Of a stretch of DNA of 64,000 bases, positions 55,049 to 62,924 are shown piece by piece (the stretch's first letter is position 1; every line of letters begins with the position of its first letter). The notes below the pieces were generated by a model. The model was not told where the DNA came from, made no database searches, and saw only the letters and a program-made list of their open reading frames with translations. The translations under genes and the position numbers were made by a program. Origin of the DNA: Achromobacter sp. Bel (GTDB lineage: Bacteria > Pseudomonadota > Gammaproteobacteria > Burkholderiales > Burkholderiaceae_B); contig NZ_JABBJN010000002.1 in the NCBI RefSeq assembly GCF_012928505.1, positions 186,001 to 250,000 on the forward strand, written 5' to 3'.

Positions 55049-56680
55049 TCAGGCGGCTTTGGCGGCCAATTTGGTCTTGTAGAGCCAGTCTTTATAGTCG
55101 TCCAGATCGCCGTCGAAGGGGCTGACGGCGCCATCGGCCACGATAATGAATTCGTCGGTGGTCGCGCGCAGCAAGTGGCGGTCGTGCGACACCAGCATCA
55201 GCGTGCCTTCGAATTGCGCCAGCGCGGTGGTCAGCGCCTCGCGTGTTTCCAGATCCAGGTGGTTGGTGGGCTCGTCCAGCAACAGCAGGTTAGGGCGCTG
55301 CCAAACGATCAGCGCCAGCGCCAGCCGCGCCTTTTCGCCGCCGGAAAACGGGGCGATGGAGCTGGTGGCCATGTTGCCGTTGAAGTTGAAGCTGCCCAGG
55401 AAGTTGCGCAGTTCCTGCTCGCGCACGGTAGGCGCGATTTTCATCATGTGCCACAGCGGCGATTCGTCATGGCGCAGCATCTCGACCTGGTGCTGGGCGA
55501 AGTAGCCGATCGACAGGCCTTTGTTGAATTGCGTGTCGCCCGCCAGCGATTCGAGGTCGCCCGCGATGGTCTTGATGAAGGTGGACTTGCCCGCGCCGTT
55601 GATGCCCAGCAGCCCGATCCGCTGTCCGGCTTGCAACGAGAAGTTGATGCCCGCCACGATGATCTTGTCGGACACGGCTTGCGTGTCTTCGTCTTCGACG
55701 CGATAGCCGGCGCTGACCTTGTCCATCGTCAGCAGCGGATTCGGGGCGCGCAGCGGTTCGCGGAATTCAAAAGAGAATTCGGCGGCGGCGCGCAGCGGCG
55801 CCACTTCTTCCATGCGGGCCAGCGCCTTGATGCGGCTTTGCGCTTGGCGCGCCTTGCTGGCCTGGGCCTTGAACCGGTCGATGAAGGACTGCAGGTGCGA
55901 GCGCTGACGCATCTGCTTTTCCATCATGCCTTGCGCCAGTTCCAGCTGGGCGGCGCGTTGGCGCTCGAAGGACGAATAGTTGCCCGAGTAGCGCTTGAGC
56001 TTGCGTTCGTCGATGTGGACGATGACGTTGACCACGCCGTCCAGGAAGTCGCGGTCGTGCGAGATGACGATGAGCGTGCCGGGATAGCGCTTGAGCCAAT
56101 CCTCCAGCCAGATGATCGCGTCCAGATCCAGGTGGTTGGTGGGCTCGTCCAGCAGCAGCAGGTCGGACGGGCACATCAGCGCTTGAGCCAGGTTCAGACG
56201 CATGCGCCAGCCGCCGGAGAAACTGGTCAGCGGCAAGTGCATCTGGGCCTGCGTGAAGCCCAGGCCGGTCAGCAACTGTTCGGCGCGCGAGTGCACGGTA
56301 TAGGCGTCGGCATCGGCCAGCGCGGCGTAGATGTCACCCATGCGCAAACCGTTCTCGGCGCTTTCCGGCTCGGCTTCCAGCGCCGCCAGTTCCGCTTCAA
56401 GCTTACGCAGCGTGACGTCGCCGTCGATCGCATATTCGATGGCCGGGCGGTCCAGCGCGGGCGTTTCCTGCGCAACATACGCCATGCGCCAGCTGGAGGG
56501 GTAGTCCAGGTCGCCCTGGTCGGCGTGCAGCGTGCCGCGCAGCAGGCCGAAGAGGCTCGACTTGCCGGCGCCGTTGGCGCCGATCAGGCCGATCTTGTCG
56601 CCTGGGTTCAGCAGCAGGTCGACCTTGTCGAGCAAGGGCTTGACGCCGCGCATGAGTGAAACTTGTTGGAAGCGGATCAT
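55049..56680 (-). CDS. ABC-F family ATPase, YheS-like but short
   Basis: A 543-residue soluble protein with two ABC domains and no membrane part. Domain 1: GLIGANGAGKSSLFGLL, FSGGWRMRLNLAQALM, LLLLDEPTNHLDLDAIIWLE. Interdomain helices about 230-310 (P-site tRNA-interaction motif). Domain 2: GLLGINGAGKSTFIKTI, FSGGEKARLALALIVW, LLLLDEPTNHLDLETREALT. ABC-F proteins act on the ribosome. The sequence follows E. coli YheS closely but stops after the second domain, without the about 90-residue C-terminal coiled extension. ATG 56,680 (MIRFQQVSLMRG) is the family start. Confidence 0.93.
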   Translation of the reverse strand: MIRFQQVSLMRGVKPLLDKVDLLLNPGDKIGLIGANGAGKSSLFGLLRGTLHADQGDLDYPSSWRMAYVAQETPALDRPAIEYAIDGDVTLRKLEAELAALEAEPESAENGLRMGDIYAALADADAYTVHSRAEQLLTGLGFTQAQMHLPLTSFSGGWRMRLNLAQALMCPSDLLLLDEPTNHLDLDAIIWLEDWLKRYPGTLIVISHDRDFLDGVVNVIVHIDERKLKRYSGNYSSFERQRAAQLELAQGMMEKQMRQRSHLQSFIDRFKAQASKARQAQSRIKALARMEEVAPLRAAAEFSFEFREPLRAPNPLLTMDKVSAGYRVEDEDTQAVSDKIIVAGINFSLQAGQRIGLLGINGAGKSTFIKTIAGDLESLAGDTQFNKGLSIGYFAQHQVEMLRHDESPLWHMMKIAPTVREQELRNFLGSFNFNGNMATSSIAPFSGGEKARLALALIVWQRPNLLLLDEPTNHLDLETREALTTALAQFEGTLMLVSHDRHLLRATTDEFIIVADGAVSPFDGDLDDYKDWLYKTKLAAKAA

Positions 56681-57026
56681 GAATCGTGTGGCAGGGGGTG
56701 GCGCGGCAGGCGCGCGGCAAGGCTCCCGCCACAAGGCGCGGCGCAAAAAAGGGAACCGGGGCGGGATCGCGCGCGACGCTGGCGAACTGATGGATGCAGT
56801 CGGACGCGACGGGCGAAAAAGACGGGCGGCCGATAAGGGTCGCCGTCCAGTCATGGGCGATATTGTACCGGGCCGCGCGCATTGACGCAGGCGAGCGGGC
56901 AGATCGGGGCCGGCGACGGGCGATTTCACCGGGAAATTGCCCTGATTCCACCCTGATATTGCGTCGATTCCGGGGTGAGGCCGCCGCAGGGCGGTATTGC
57001 CTTGATGCCGCCCTGCGGCGGCGAGG
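56681..57026. repeat. Intergenic region with three imperfect 20-base repeats and a 15-bp hairpin
   Basis: No gene fits this 346-base gap. Related 20-mers begin at 56,936 (ATTGCCCTGATTCCACCCTG), 56,958 (ATTGCGTCGATTCCGGGGTG) and 56,996 (ATTGCCTTGATGCCGCCCTG); the first and third differ at three positions. The third overlaps a strong hairpin with 15-bp arms GCCGCCGCAGGGCGG/CCGCCCTGCGGCGGC (56,980-56,994 and 57,008-57,022), which stands right after the CitE-like gene's stop. No T run follows. Confidence 0.65.
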
Positions 57027-57896
57027 TTATCCCCCCGTGATCGCCGCAGCTAGCACCAACAGCCGTTCGGCTTCCTGAGCGTGCAGGTTTTCGACCAGGG
57101 CGCCATCGACCACGGCCACGCCCTGGCCGGCCGCCTGCGCGGCGCGCCACGCCTCCAGGCGCTTGCGGGCGCTGGCCAGTTCCGCATCGGTGGGGGCGAA
57201 CGCGTCGTTCGCGGCGGCGATCTGCCTGGGATGGATCAGCGTCTTGCCGTCAAAGCCTTGATCGCGGCCCTGGCGGCAGGCCGCGGCCAAGCCCGCGTCG
57301 TCCTGCAGGTCCAGATGGACGCCATCCAGTACGGCCAGGCCGTGCGCCCGGGCGGCCATCACGGCAAGGGAACGCGCCAGCAGCGTTTCTTCGCGCGAGG
57401 GCGTGTGGCGGGCGTGCAGGTCTTTGACCAGGTCGGAGGTGCCCACCACGATGGCGGCCAGTCGGGGCTGGCCGCCCGCGATCGCATCCAGGCGCAGGAA
57501 GCCCAACGGGGTTTCCGCCATGGCCCACAATGGCAGATCGGGCGGCGCGCCCGCGGCGTCCAGCGCCTGCGCCAGCGCGGCCAACTGGCTGGCCGCTTGC
57601 ACCTTGGGCAGCAGCACGGCGTCGGCGCCGGCCTGCGCGATGGCGATGACGTCGTCCTGGCCCCACGGGGTGTCTAGCGCATTGATGCGCACGATGCATT
57701 CGCGCCGGCCGTAGCCGCCTTCCTGCAGGGCGCGGACGACTTGCTCGCGGGCATGTGCCTTGGCGTCGGGCGCGACGGCGTCTTCAAGATCCAGGATCAG
57801 CGCGTCGGCGTCCAGGCTGCGTGCCTTGTCCAGCGCGCGCACGTTGGCGCCCGGCATGTAGAGGACCGAGCGGCGGGGGCGGATAGGGTGCGTCAT
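57027..57896 (-). CDS. CitE-like HpcH/HpaI-family lyase
   Basis: A 289-residue TIM-barrel lyase of the citrate lyase beta-subunit/malyl-CoA lyase family. RRSVLYMPGANVRALDKARSL, LILDLEDAVAPDAKAHAR (Glu/Asp magnesium ligands), ECIVRINALDTPWGQDD and LWAMAETPLGFLRLDAI are diagnostic, and DGVHLDLQDDAGLAAACRQGRDQGFDGKTLIHP closes the active site. It cleaves or forms a 3-hydroxyacyl-CoA or stand-alone CitE-type substrate (such as citramalyl-CoA). No citrate lyase alpha/gamma genes are near. It is ten bases downstream of a response-regulator gene. Confidence 0.9.
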   Translation of the reverse strand: MTHPIRPRRSVLYMPGANVRALDKARSLDADALILDLEDAVAPDAKAHAREQVVRALQEGGYGRRECIVRINALDTPWGQDDVIAIAQAGADAVLLPKVQAASQLAALAQALDAAGAPPDLPLWAMAETPLGFLRLDAIAGGQPRLAAIVVGTSDLVKDLHARHTPSREETLLARSLAVMAARAHGLAVLDGVHLDLQDDAGLAAACRQGRDQGFDGKTLIHPRQIAAANDAFAPTDAELASARKRLEAWRAAQAAGQGVAVVDGALVENLHAQEAERLLVLAAAITGG

Positions 57897-57906
57897 AAGA
57901 GGCCTG

Positions 57907-58626
57907 TCAGGGCTTGAGGTTGCCGACGATCTGCACGGGCGTCGTACAGACGTAGCCTACGCCATACACGGTGCGGATGCCCATGTCGCCGCCGGCCTGC
58001 GCCCGCAGCTTGCGGCGCAGCCGGTGCATGTGCGCATCCAGCCGGTGGGTGTCGTAGGCGTCGGCGCTGGCGCCCAGCGCTTCGACCAGGCGACCGCGCG
58101 ACAGCGGCAGCGGCGCGGCCTGGATCAGTGCGCCGATCAGCCGGCTTTCGGTATCGGTGATGTCGACGCAGACCTGCGCGGGCGACATCAGCGTCCGGCG
58201 GGAGGGATCGAAACGCCAGGCGTCGGATTGCGGGTCGTTGCCCGCCGCCGGCGGCACGACGCGCAGCCGGCGCGACAGCGACACCAGGGTTGCGCCCAAC
58301 TCGGCCAGGTTGACGGGTTTGGTCAGATAGTGGTCGGCGCCCAGACTCAAGCCCGACACCTTGTCTTCGCTCAGGAGCCGCCCCGTCAGCATGATGATGC
58401 CCATCGACGGATAGGTCGTGCGCAGATGCGAAACGCGAGTCAGCGCGTCGCCGTCGGGAAGCATGGCATCCAGCACCAGGATGCCGGGCGTCACCGTCAG
58501 CAATAGCTGGTCGAGCTCGGCCAGCGAGCCTGCGGTGAGGATGGCTTTATCCAGGCCAAGGTCCTGGATGTATTCGGCGATGGTGTCGCGCCAGTCTCCG
58601 TGGTCGTCGACGATGATGATTGTCAC
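57907..58626 (-). CDS. Orphan OmpR-family response regulator
   Basis: A 239-residue protein. The receiver domain (1-118) has IIIVDDHGDW, the phospho-acceptor Asp in ILVLDAMLPDGDAL, Thr in IIMLTGR and Lys in YLTKPVN. The C-terminal winged helix (from about 140) contains ITDTESRLIGALIQAAP, RLDAHMHRLRRKL and IRTVYGVGYVC. No kinase gene is adjacent. It probably shares a transcript with the CitE-like gene. The palindrome with DnaA boxes lies about 290 bases upstream. Confidence 0.9.
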   Translation of the reverse strand: MTIIIVDDHGDWRDTIAEYIQDLGLDKAILTAGSLAELDQLLLTVTPGILVLDAMLPDGDALTRVSHLRTTYPSMGIIMLTGRLLSEDKVSGLSLGADHYLTKPVNLAELGATLVSLSRRLRVVPPAAGNDPQSDAWRFDPSRRTLMSPAQVCVDITDTESRLIGALIQAAPLPLSRGRLVEALGASADAYDTHRLDAHMHRLRRKLRAQAGGDMGIRTVYGVGYVCTTPVQIVGNLKP

Positions 58627-58973
58627 GGCGCGGTCCGTCCACGGGCTTGCGCGCGAGGCGCTCCAAGGGCAAGCACGCTTGTCGCTCTTGTCATGTGCTA
58701 CGGCTTCTTATCTGGGGGAGTCGCTGCGCGGGCGCACGTCCGGACGGGGCGCGATACGTTTTGTATCGTTGGCGCTTGCGGAGAATATCATCATCCCCGG
58801 ATTGCGGCGCCGCGGCAAACCGCGTGGATGACATCCGCATGCGGAAGCAACCTGGGGTGATCAAAAATTGCGCAGTCCGTGCGGCATCGCCTGAATCGCC
58901 GGCTGTCGTGCATCGGGCCGAGTCTTATCCACAGAAATTGTGGATAAGACTCGGCTGGCTGGCGCCATCCGAT
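58627..58973. other. Intergenic region upstream of the orphan response regulator
   Basis: A 347-base gap without a supportable gene. It contains the DnaA-box palindrome at 58,917-58,955 near the stop of the hypothetical gene. The remainder shows moderate GC and no clear promoter; the leftward response-regulator promoter should lie in 58,630-58,860. Confidence 0.5.
58917..58955. repeat. 17-bp palindrome made of two inverted perfect DnaA boxes
   Basis: GCCGAGTCTTATCCACA (58,917-58,933) and TGTGGATAAGACTCGGC (58,939-58,955) are perfect inverse copies around GAAAT. Each arm contains the consensus DnaA box TTATCCACA (58,925-58,933, plus) and TGTGGATAA (58,939-58,947, minus). No T run follows on either strand, so it is not a standard terminator although it lies 19 bases after the hypothetical gene's stop. 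Confidence 0.8.
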
Positions 58974-59498
58974 TTATGTAGGCAAGTATTCCACAGGCAC
59001 CCCTTGCGGCACCTTGCGCATACGGTCGCGCTCGATGCGCACGGACGAGAACCGGGTCTTGCGGGCGGCGGCGTTCTGCAGCAGCACCGACAGCACGGCC
59101 CCTTTGTCCTGGATCCATTGCGTTTTGCCGCGCAGCAGCTTCAGGGCATTCTCGACGGTGCCCAGCCGGTACGACATGGCATTGATCTGCACCGATGTCT
59201 TGCCGTTGAAGGCAGCCGGCTCCTGTTCGGTGATGGCGGCGGCATCCAGGTTGTTGCTGTCGTGGTCGACGCGATAGATGAACTTCAGGCCGCTGTGCGG
59301 GTCTTGCACCACGATGAGCTTGTCCGACCCCGAGACATCGGACAGCATGCCGATGACAAGCGATTCGACCAGCTGGTTGCCGCGCTGTTCTTCCGTGTAG
59401 ATGAAAACGGTGTGGCGCGCCTGGGGGGATGCGGCCGGGACGAGGGGAGAGGGGTCCATACCTGACTTGAAAAAGGCGGTGAAGGCAACGAGCGCCAT
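58974..59498 (-). CDS. Hypothetical protein
   Basis: A 174-residue protein I do not recognise. The first 15 residues are hydrophobic (MALVAFTAFFKSG); the rest is soluble with mixed alpha/beta character (HTVFIYTEEQRGNQLVESL, LIVVQDPHSGLKFIYRVDHDSNN, ALKLLRGKTQWIQDKGAVLSVLL). A weak AGGA lies about ten bases before the ATG. Codon use fits a real gene (GC-rich third positions). It stands alone between the GNAT gene and the DnaA-box palindrome. Confidence 0.65.
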   Translation of the reverse strand: MALVAFTAFFKSGMDPSPLVPAASPQARHTVFIYTEEQRGNQLVESLVIGMLSDVSGSDKLIVVQDPHSGLKFIYRVDHDSNNLDAAAITEQEPAAFNGKTSVQINAMSYRLGTVENALKLLRGKTQWIQDKGAVLSVLLQNAAARKTRFSSVRIERDRMRKVPQGVPVEYLPT

Positions 59499-59578
59499 CG
59501 GCCCGCCGGTCCTGCGGTAACGGCCTCCGGTTCTTCTGGAACACGGGGCCGGCTGCGAAAAGAGCGTAACGCGCGACG

Positions 59579-60178
59579 CTATTGCTGGCGGTGCAAGCGC
59601 GCCAGCAGGCGCGCTTTGACCGACGGCCAGTCCTCGTCGAGGATGGCGTAATAGACCATGTCGCGGGTGCGTCCCGACTGCGCGATCAGGTGCTTCTTGA
59701 ACACACCTTCTTCGACGCCGCCGATACGGAGGATGGCTTGCCGCGATTGCGTATTGCTGAGCTCCGTCTTGAAGACGACGCGTATGATACCAATTGTTTC
59801 AAAGGCGTGCTGCAACAATAGGAATTTCGCTTCGGTGTTCGCGCCGGTACGCTGCACGGCGGGCGTCAGCCAGGTGGCGCCGATCTCCAGGCGCTTGTGC
59901 GGCAGCGCGATATCCATATACCGGGTGGCCCCGATGATCTGCCCCGAGCATTGCTGCACGATGACGAATGGCAGACAGGCGCCGTCGCGCTGGCCGGCCA
60001 GCGCGCGATCGACGTAGCGGCGCATGTCCTCGGCCGTGGCCACGGGTTCGGGCTGCAAGCGCCAAAGTTCCGGATGCAGGCCGATGGCGGCCAGCGCCTC
60101 AGCGTGGCCGGCGGCAAGCGGCTCCAGGCGAACGACGTCGCCCTCGAGCGTAACGGGTTCAAGCAAAGGAGGGGGCAT
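59579..60178 (-). CDS. GNAT-family N-acetyltransferase (RimJ/RimL type)
   Basis: A 199-residue acetyltransferase with the layout of RimJ/RimL-type GNATs: VTLEGDVVRLEPLAAGHAEAL at the start, FVIVQQCSGQIIGATRYMDI in the central sheet, LEIGATWLTPAVQRTGANTEAKFLLLQHAFE with the acetyl-CoA region, and RVVFKTELSNTQSRQAILRIGGVEEGVFKKH at the end. It would acetylate an amino group of a small molecule or protein N-terminus. I chose ATG 60,178. It is divergent from the oxidoreductase gene. Confidence 0.9.
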   Translation of the reverse strand: MPPPLLEPVTLEGDVVRLEPLAAGHAEALAAIGLHPELWRLQPEPVATAEDMRRYVDRALAGQRDGACLPFVIVQQCSGQIIGATRYMDIALPHKRLEIGATWLTPAVQRTGANTEAKFLLLQHAFETIGIIRVVFKTELSNTQSRQAILRIGGVEEGVFKKHLIAQSGRTRDMVYYAILDEDWPSVKARLLARLHRQQ

Positions 60179-60266
60179 ATCGCAGTCCTGAGTCGGCCAA
60201 GTGCAGCGCTGAATTCTACGCCTGCGCCTGCTTGCCGAACACGGGCGCCTGGCGCAGAATCCGCGC

Positions 60267-61505
60267 ATGAAAACAGACGTCGTGGTTCTGGGGGCGGGCA
60301 TCGTCGGGGTTTGCTCCGCCCTGCATCTGCTGGCGCGCGGCCGTTCCGTGACGCTGCTGGACCGGCGAGGCCCGGGCGAGGAAACCAGCTATGGCAATGC
60401 CGGCCTGATTGAGCGCGCCAGCGTCATTCCCTATGCCTTTCCGCGTGATTGGCGCAGCGTGTGGCGGTACGCGCGGAACAATACGCCGGACGTCAGCTAT
60501 CACCCGCGCTTCTTGCCACGCGTCGCGCCCTGGTTGCTGCGCTACTGGTGGCATTCATCCCCGGCGCGGCTGGCCCGCGCGGCCGACGCGATGCTGCCGT
60601 TGATCGAGCGCAGCGTGGCCGAACACGATGCGTTAAAGGAAGACGCGCAAGTCTCGCGCCTGTTCCGCCGCAACGGTTGGATCGACGGCGTGCGAACCGA
60701 GGCCGGATTGGCGCGCGCCGTCTCCGAAGCCGAGGCGCTGGCGCCCTATGGACTGAATTACCGTGTGCTGGACCGGCAGGCGCTGATGGCGCTGGAACCT
60801 TCGCTGTCGGCGCGGATGGTGGGCGCGGTGCACTGGCTGGACCCCGTCAACGTGTCGGATCCCGGCGCCGTGACGCGGGGCTATGCGGCCTTGTTTCAGC
60901 AACGCGGCGGACACCTGGCGCGCGGCGATGCCCGCAGCCTGAAGCCGGCGCCTGGCAAGGGCTGGCAATTGCAGGGCGAGGACGGGGTCATCGAAGCCCG
61001 GGACATCGTCGTGGCGCTGGGTCCCTGGTCGCCGGACGTCCTGCGCCCCCTGGGCTATCGCATTCCGATGGCGGTCAAGCGGGGCTATCACCAGCACTTC
61101 GCGCTGGAAGAGGGGGCGACGTTGTCGCATCCGGTGGCGGATATCGACAGCGGTTTCGTCGTGACGCCCATGACGCTGGGCGTGCGGCTGACGACGGGCG
61201 CGGAGTTCGCGGCGCGCGATGCGCCGCCGTCGCCAATCCAGATCCAGCGCACGCGGGCGTTGGCGGGCCAGTTGCTGCCTTTGGGCGCCGCGGTCGAGCG
61301 AGAACCATGGATGGGTTGTCGCCCGTGCATGCCGGACATGCGACCGGTGATCGGGCCAGCGCCACGGCATGACGGGTTGTGGATGGCGTTCGGCCATGCG
61401 CATCACGGCTTTACGCTGGGTCCGGTGACCGGCAAGCTGCTGGCCTGCCTGATCACGGGACAGGCGCCGGATATGGATCCGGCGCCCTATGGCTTGCGTC
61501 GTTGA
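60267..61505 (+). CDS. FAD-dependent D-amino-acid dehydrogenase-like oxidoreductase (DadA family)
   Basis: A 412-residue DAO-fold flavoprotein. The FAD motif VVVLGAGIVGVCSALHLLARG starts at residue 4. ETSYGNAGLIERASVIPYAFPRDW is the DadA-like second segment; KRGYHQHFALEEGATLSHPVAD and GCRPCMPDMRPVIGPAPRHDGLWMAFGHAHHGFTLGP close the active site. Likely deaminates D-amino acids at the inner membrane. It is not next to the D-aminoacylase operon but fits the same D-amino-acid theme. Nine bases separate its stop from the convergent aroG stop. Confidence 0.88.
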   Translation: MKTDVVVLGAGIVGVCSALHLLARGRSVTLLDRRGPGEETSYGNAGLIERASVIPYAFPRDWRSVWRYARNNTPDVSYHPRFLPRVAPWLLRYWWHSSPARLARAADAMLPLIERSVAEHDALKEDAQVSRLFRRNGWIDGVRTEAGLARAVSEAEALAPYGLNYRVLDRQALMALEPSLSARMVGAVHWLDPVNVSDPGAVTRGYAALFQQRGGHLARGDARSLKPAPGKGWQLQGEDGVIEARDIVVALGPWSPDVLRPLGYRIPMAVKRGYHQHFALEEGATLSHPVADIDSGFVVTPMTLGVRLTTGAEFAARDAPPSPIQIQRTRALAGQLLPLGAAVEREPWMGCRPCMPDMRPVIGPAPRHDGLWMAFGHAHHGFTLGPVTGKLLACLITGQAPDMDPAPYGLRR

Positions 61506-61514
61506 CGCGCAGGC

Positions 61515-62642
61515 TCAGGCCGCGGCTTTTTCGCGGCGCGCGCGCACGGCGAGCGCCAGAGTGTCCAGCACCGGTTCCGTCTGGGTCCAGCCCAGGCAGG
61601 CGTCGGTGATCGACACGCCACGGCGCAGCGGCTGGCCGGGTTTCAGGTCCTGGCGGCCTTCTTCAAGGTGGCTTTCGATCATGACGCCGGTGATGCGGGC
61701 GTCGCCTTGGGCGAGCTGCGCAGCGATGTCGTTGGCCACGTCGATCTGGCGCAGGTGCGATTTGTTGGAGTTGGCGTGCGAGCAGTCGATCATGACCTGC
61801 TCGCGCTGGCCGGCGGCGCGCAGAGCGGCGCAACAGGCGTCCACGCTGGCGGCGTCGTAATTGGGGCCTTGCTTGCCGCCGCGCAGGATCACGTGAGTGT
61901 CCTGGTTACCGCGCGTCTCGAAAATGGCCGCCATGCCCATCTTGGTCATGCCCATGAAGGCGTGTTTGGCACTGGCCGCCACCATGGCGTCGGCCGCGAT
62001 CTGCACGCCGCCGTCGGTGCCGTTCTTGAAGCCGAGCGGGCAGCTCAAGCCCGAGCTCAATTGACGGTGGCTGGGGCTTTCGGTGGTGCGCGCGCCGATG
62101 GCGCCCCAGGCGATCAGGTCCGCGATGTATTGCGGGCTGAGCAGGTCCAGGAATTCGGTGGCGATGGGCAGGCCCAGACCGCTGATGTCCAGCAGCAGTT
62201 CGCGGGCGCGGCGCAGGCCTTCGTTGATGCGGAAGCTGCCGTCCAGACGCGGGTCATTGATGTAGCCCTTCCAGCCGACGGTGGTGCGGGGCTTTTCGAA
62301 ATAGACACGCATGACGATCAGGAGGTCATTCTTGTGCTTGTCCACGGCGGCGCGCAACTGGCGGGCGTATTCCATCGCCTGGCCGTGATCGTGGATGGAG
62401 CAGGGGCCGACCACGATCAGCAGGCGGTCGTCGCGGCCATGCAGGACGTCGGCGATCTGGGCGCGGCTTTCTTCGACCAGCGTCTGGATGGCCGGGGAAA
62501 CAGGCAGTTCGTCCTGGAGCAGCGCGGGCGAAATCAGCGGACGCACGGCGCTGATGCGCGTGTCGTCGGTGCGCGTGTTGTCCTGGGTCGAGTCGGCCGT
62601 GCCGACCTCGCGGTCGTGCTGGGGGTCGTCAATGCGGGTCAA
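61515..62642 (-). CDS. aroG: 3-Deoxy-7-phosphoheptulonate synthase (DAHP synthase, AroG type)
   Basis: A 375-residue class I DAHP synthase, the first step of the shikimate pathway (phosphoenolpyruvate plus erythrose-4-phosphate). LLIVVGPCSIHDHGQAMEYA carries the metal cysteine; MRVYFEKPRTTVGWKGYINDP, GARTTESPSHRQLSSGLSCPLGFKNGT, IDCSHANSNK and SITDACLGW are complete. It has about 25 more N-terminal residues than E. coli AroG. The start is TTG 62,642 with GGAG six bases upstream. Feedback specificity cannot be read from sequence. Confidence 0.95.
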   Translation of the reverse strand: MTRIDDPQHDREVGTADSTQDNTRTDDTRISAVRPLISPALLQDELPVSPAIQTLVEESRAQIADVLHGRDDRLLIVVGPCSIHDHGQAMEYARQLRAAVDKHKNDLLIVMRVYFEKPRTTVGWKGYINDPRLDGSFRINEGLRRARELLLDISGLGLPIATEFLDLLSPQYIADLIAWGAIGARTTESPSHRQLSSGLSCPLGFKNGTDGGVQIAADAMVAASAKHAFMGMTKMGMAAIFETRGNQDTHVILRGGKQGPNYDAASVDACCAALRAAGQREQVMIDCSHANSNKSHLRQIDVANDIAAQLAQGDARITGVMIESHLEEGRQDLKPGQPLRRGVSITDACLGWTQTEPVLDTLALAVRARREKAAA

Positions 62643-62828
62643 GGGATGCTCCGTGCCGTAGATGCGTAAAGACAGCCATTATCGCACCGGCGGCGCCAGG
62701 ATGCGCCGAGTGGTGGCGCCCGTCTGGCCGAGGCGGGCGTTGCGGGCGGACATCGGGCCGGGCCTATCGGCGCAAGACGCTCCCAAACCTACGCCTATCG
62801 GCATGGAATTGGCATTAACCCATTGCCG

Positions 62829-62856
62829 TTGACGACATATCGCCTTCAGATATCGT
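62829..62856 (+). promoter_or_regulatory. Possible promoter of the REC-EAL gene
   Basis: TTGACG (62,829-62,834) and TATCGT (62,851-62,856) are separated by 16 bases, a fair sigma-70 pair, 69 bases before the ATG at 62,925. An inverted GATATCG-type stretch overlaps the -10. The rest of the 282-base gap shows no gene. Confidence 0.45.
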
Positions 62857-62924
62857 AGGATGGAGTCCAGGGATTTCAAGCGGCCGCCTGCAAAGGCCCG
62901 CCCTATAAGCTAGGACGGAACGTA

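Noticed and set aside
58917-58955. DnaA-box palindrome considered as the chromosomal origin
   Set aside because: Only two boxes are visible, there is no A+T-rich unwinding region, and no dnaA, dnaN or gidA gene is nearby.
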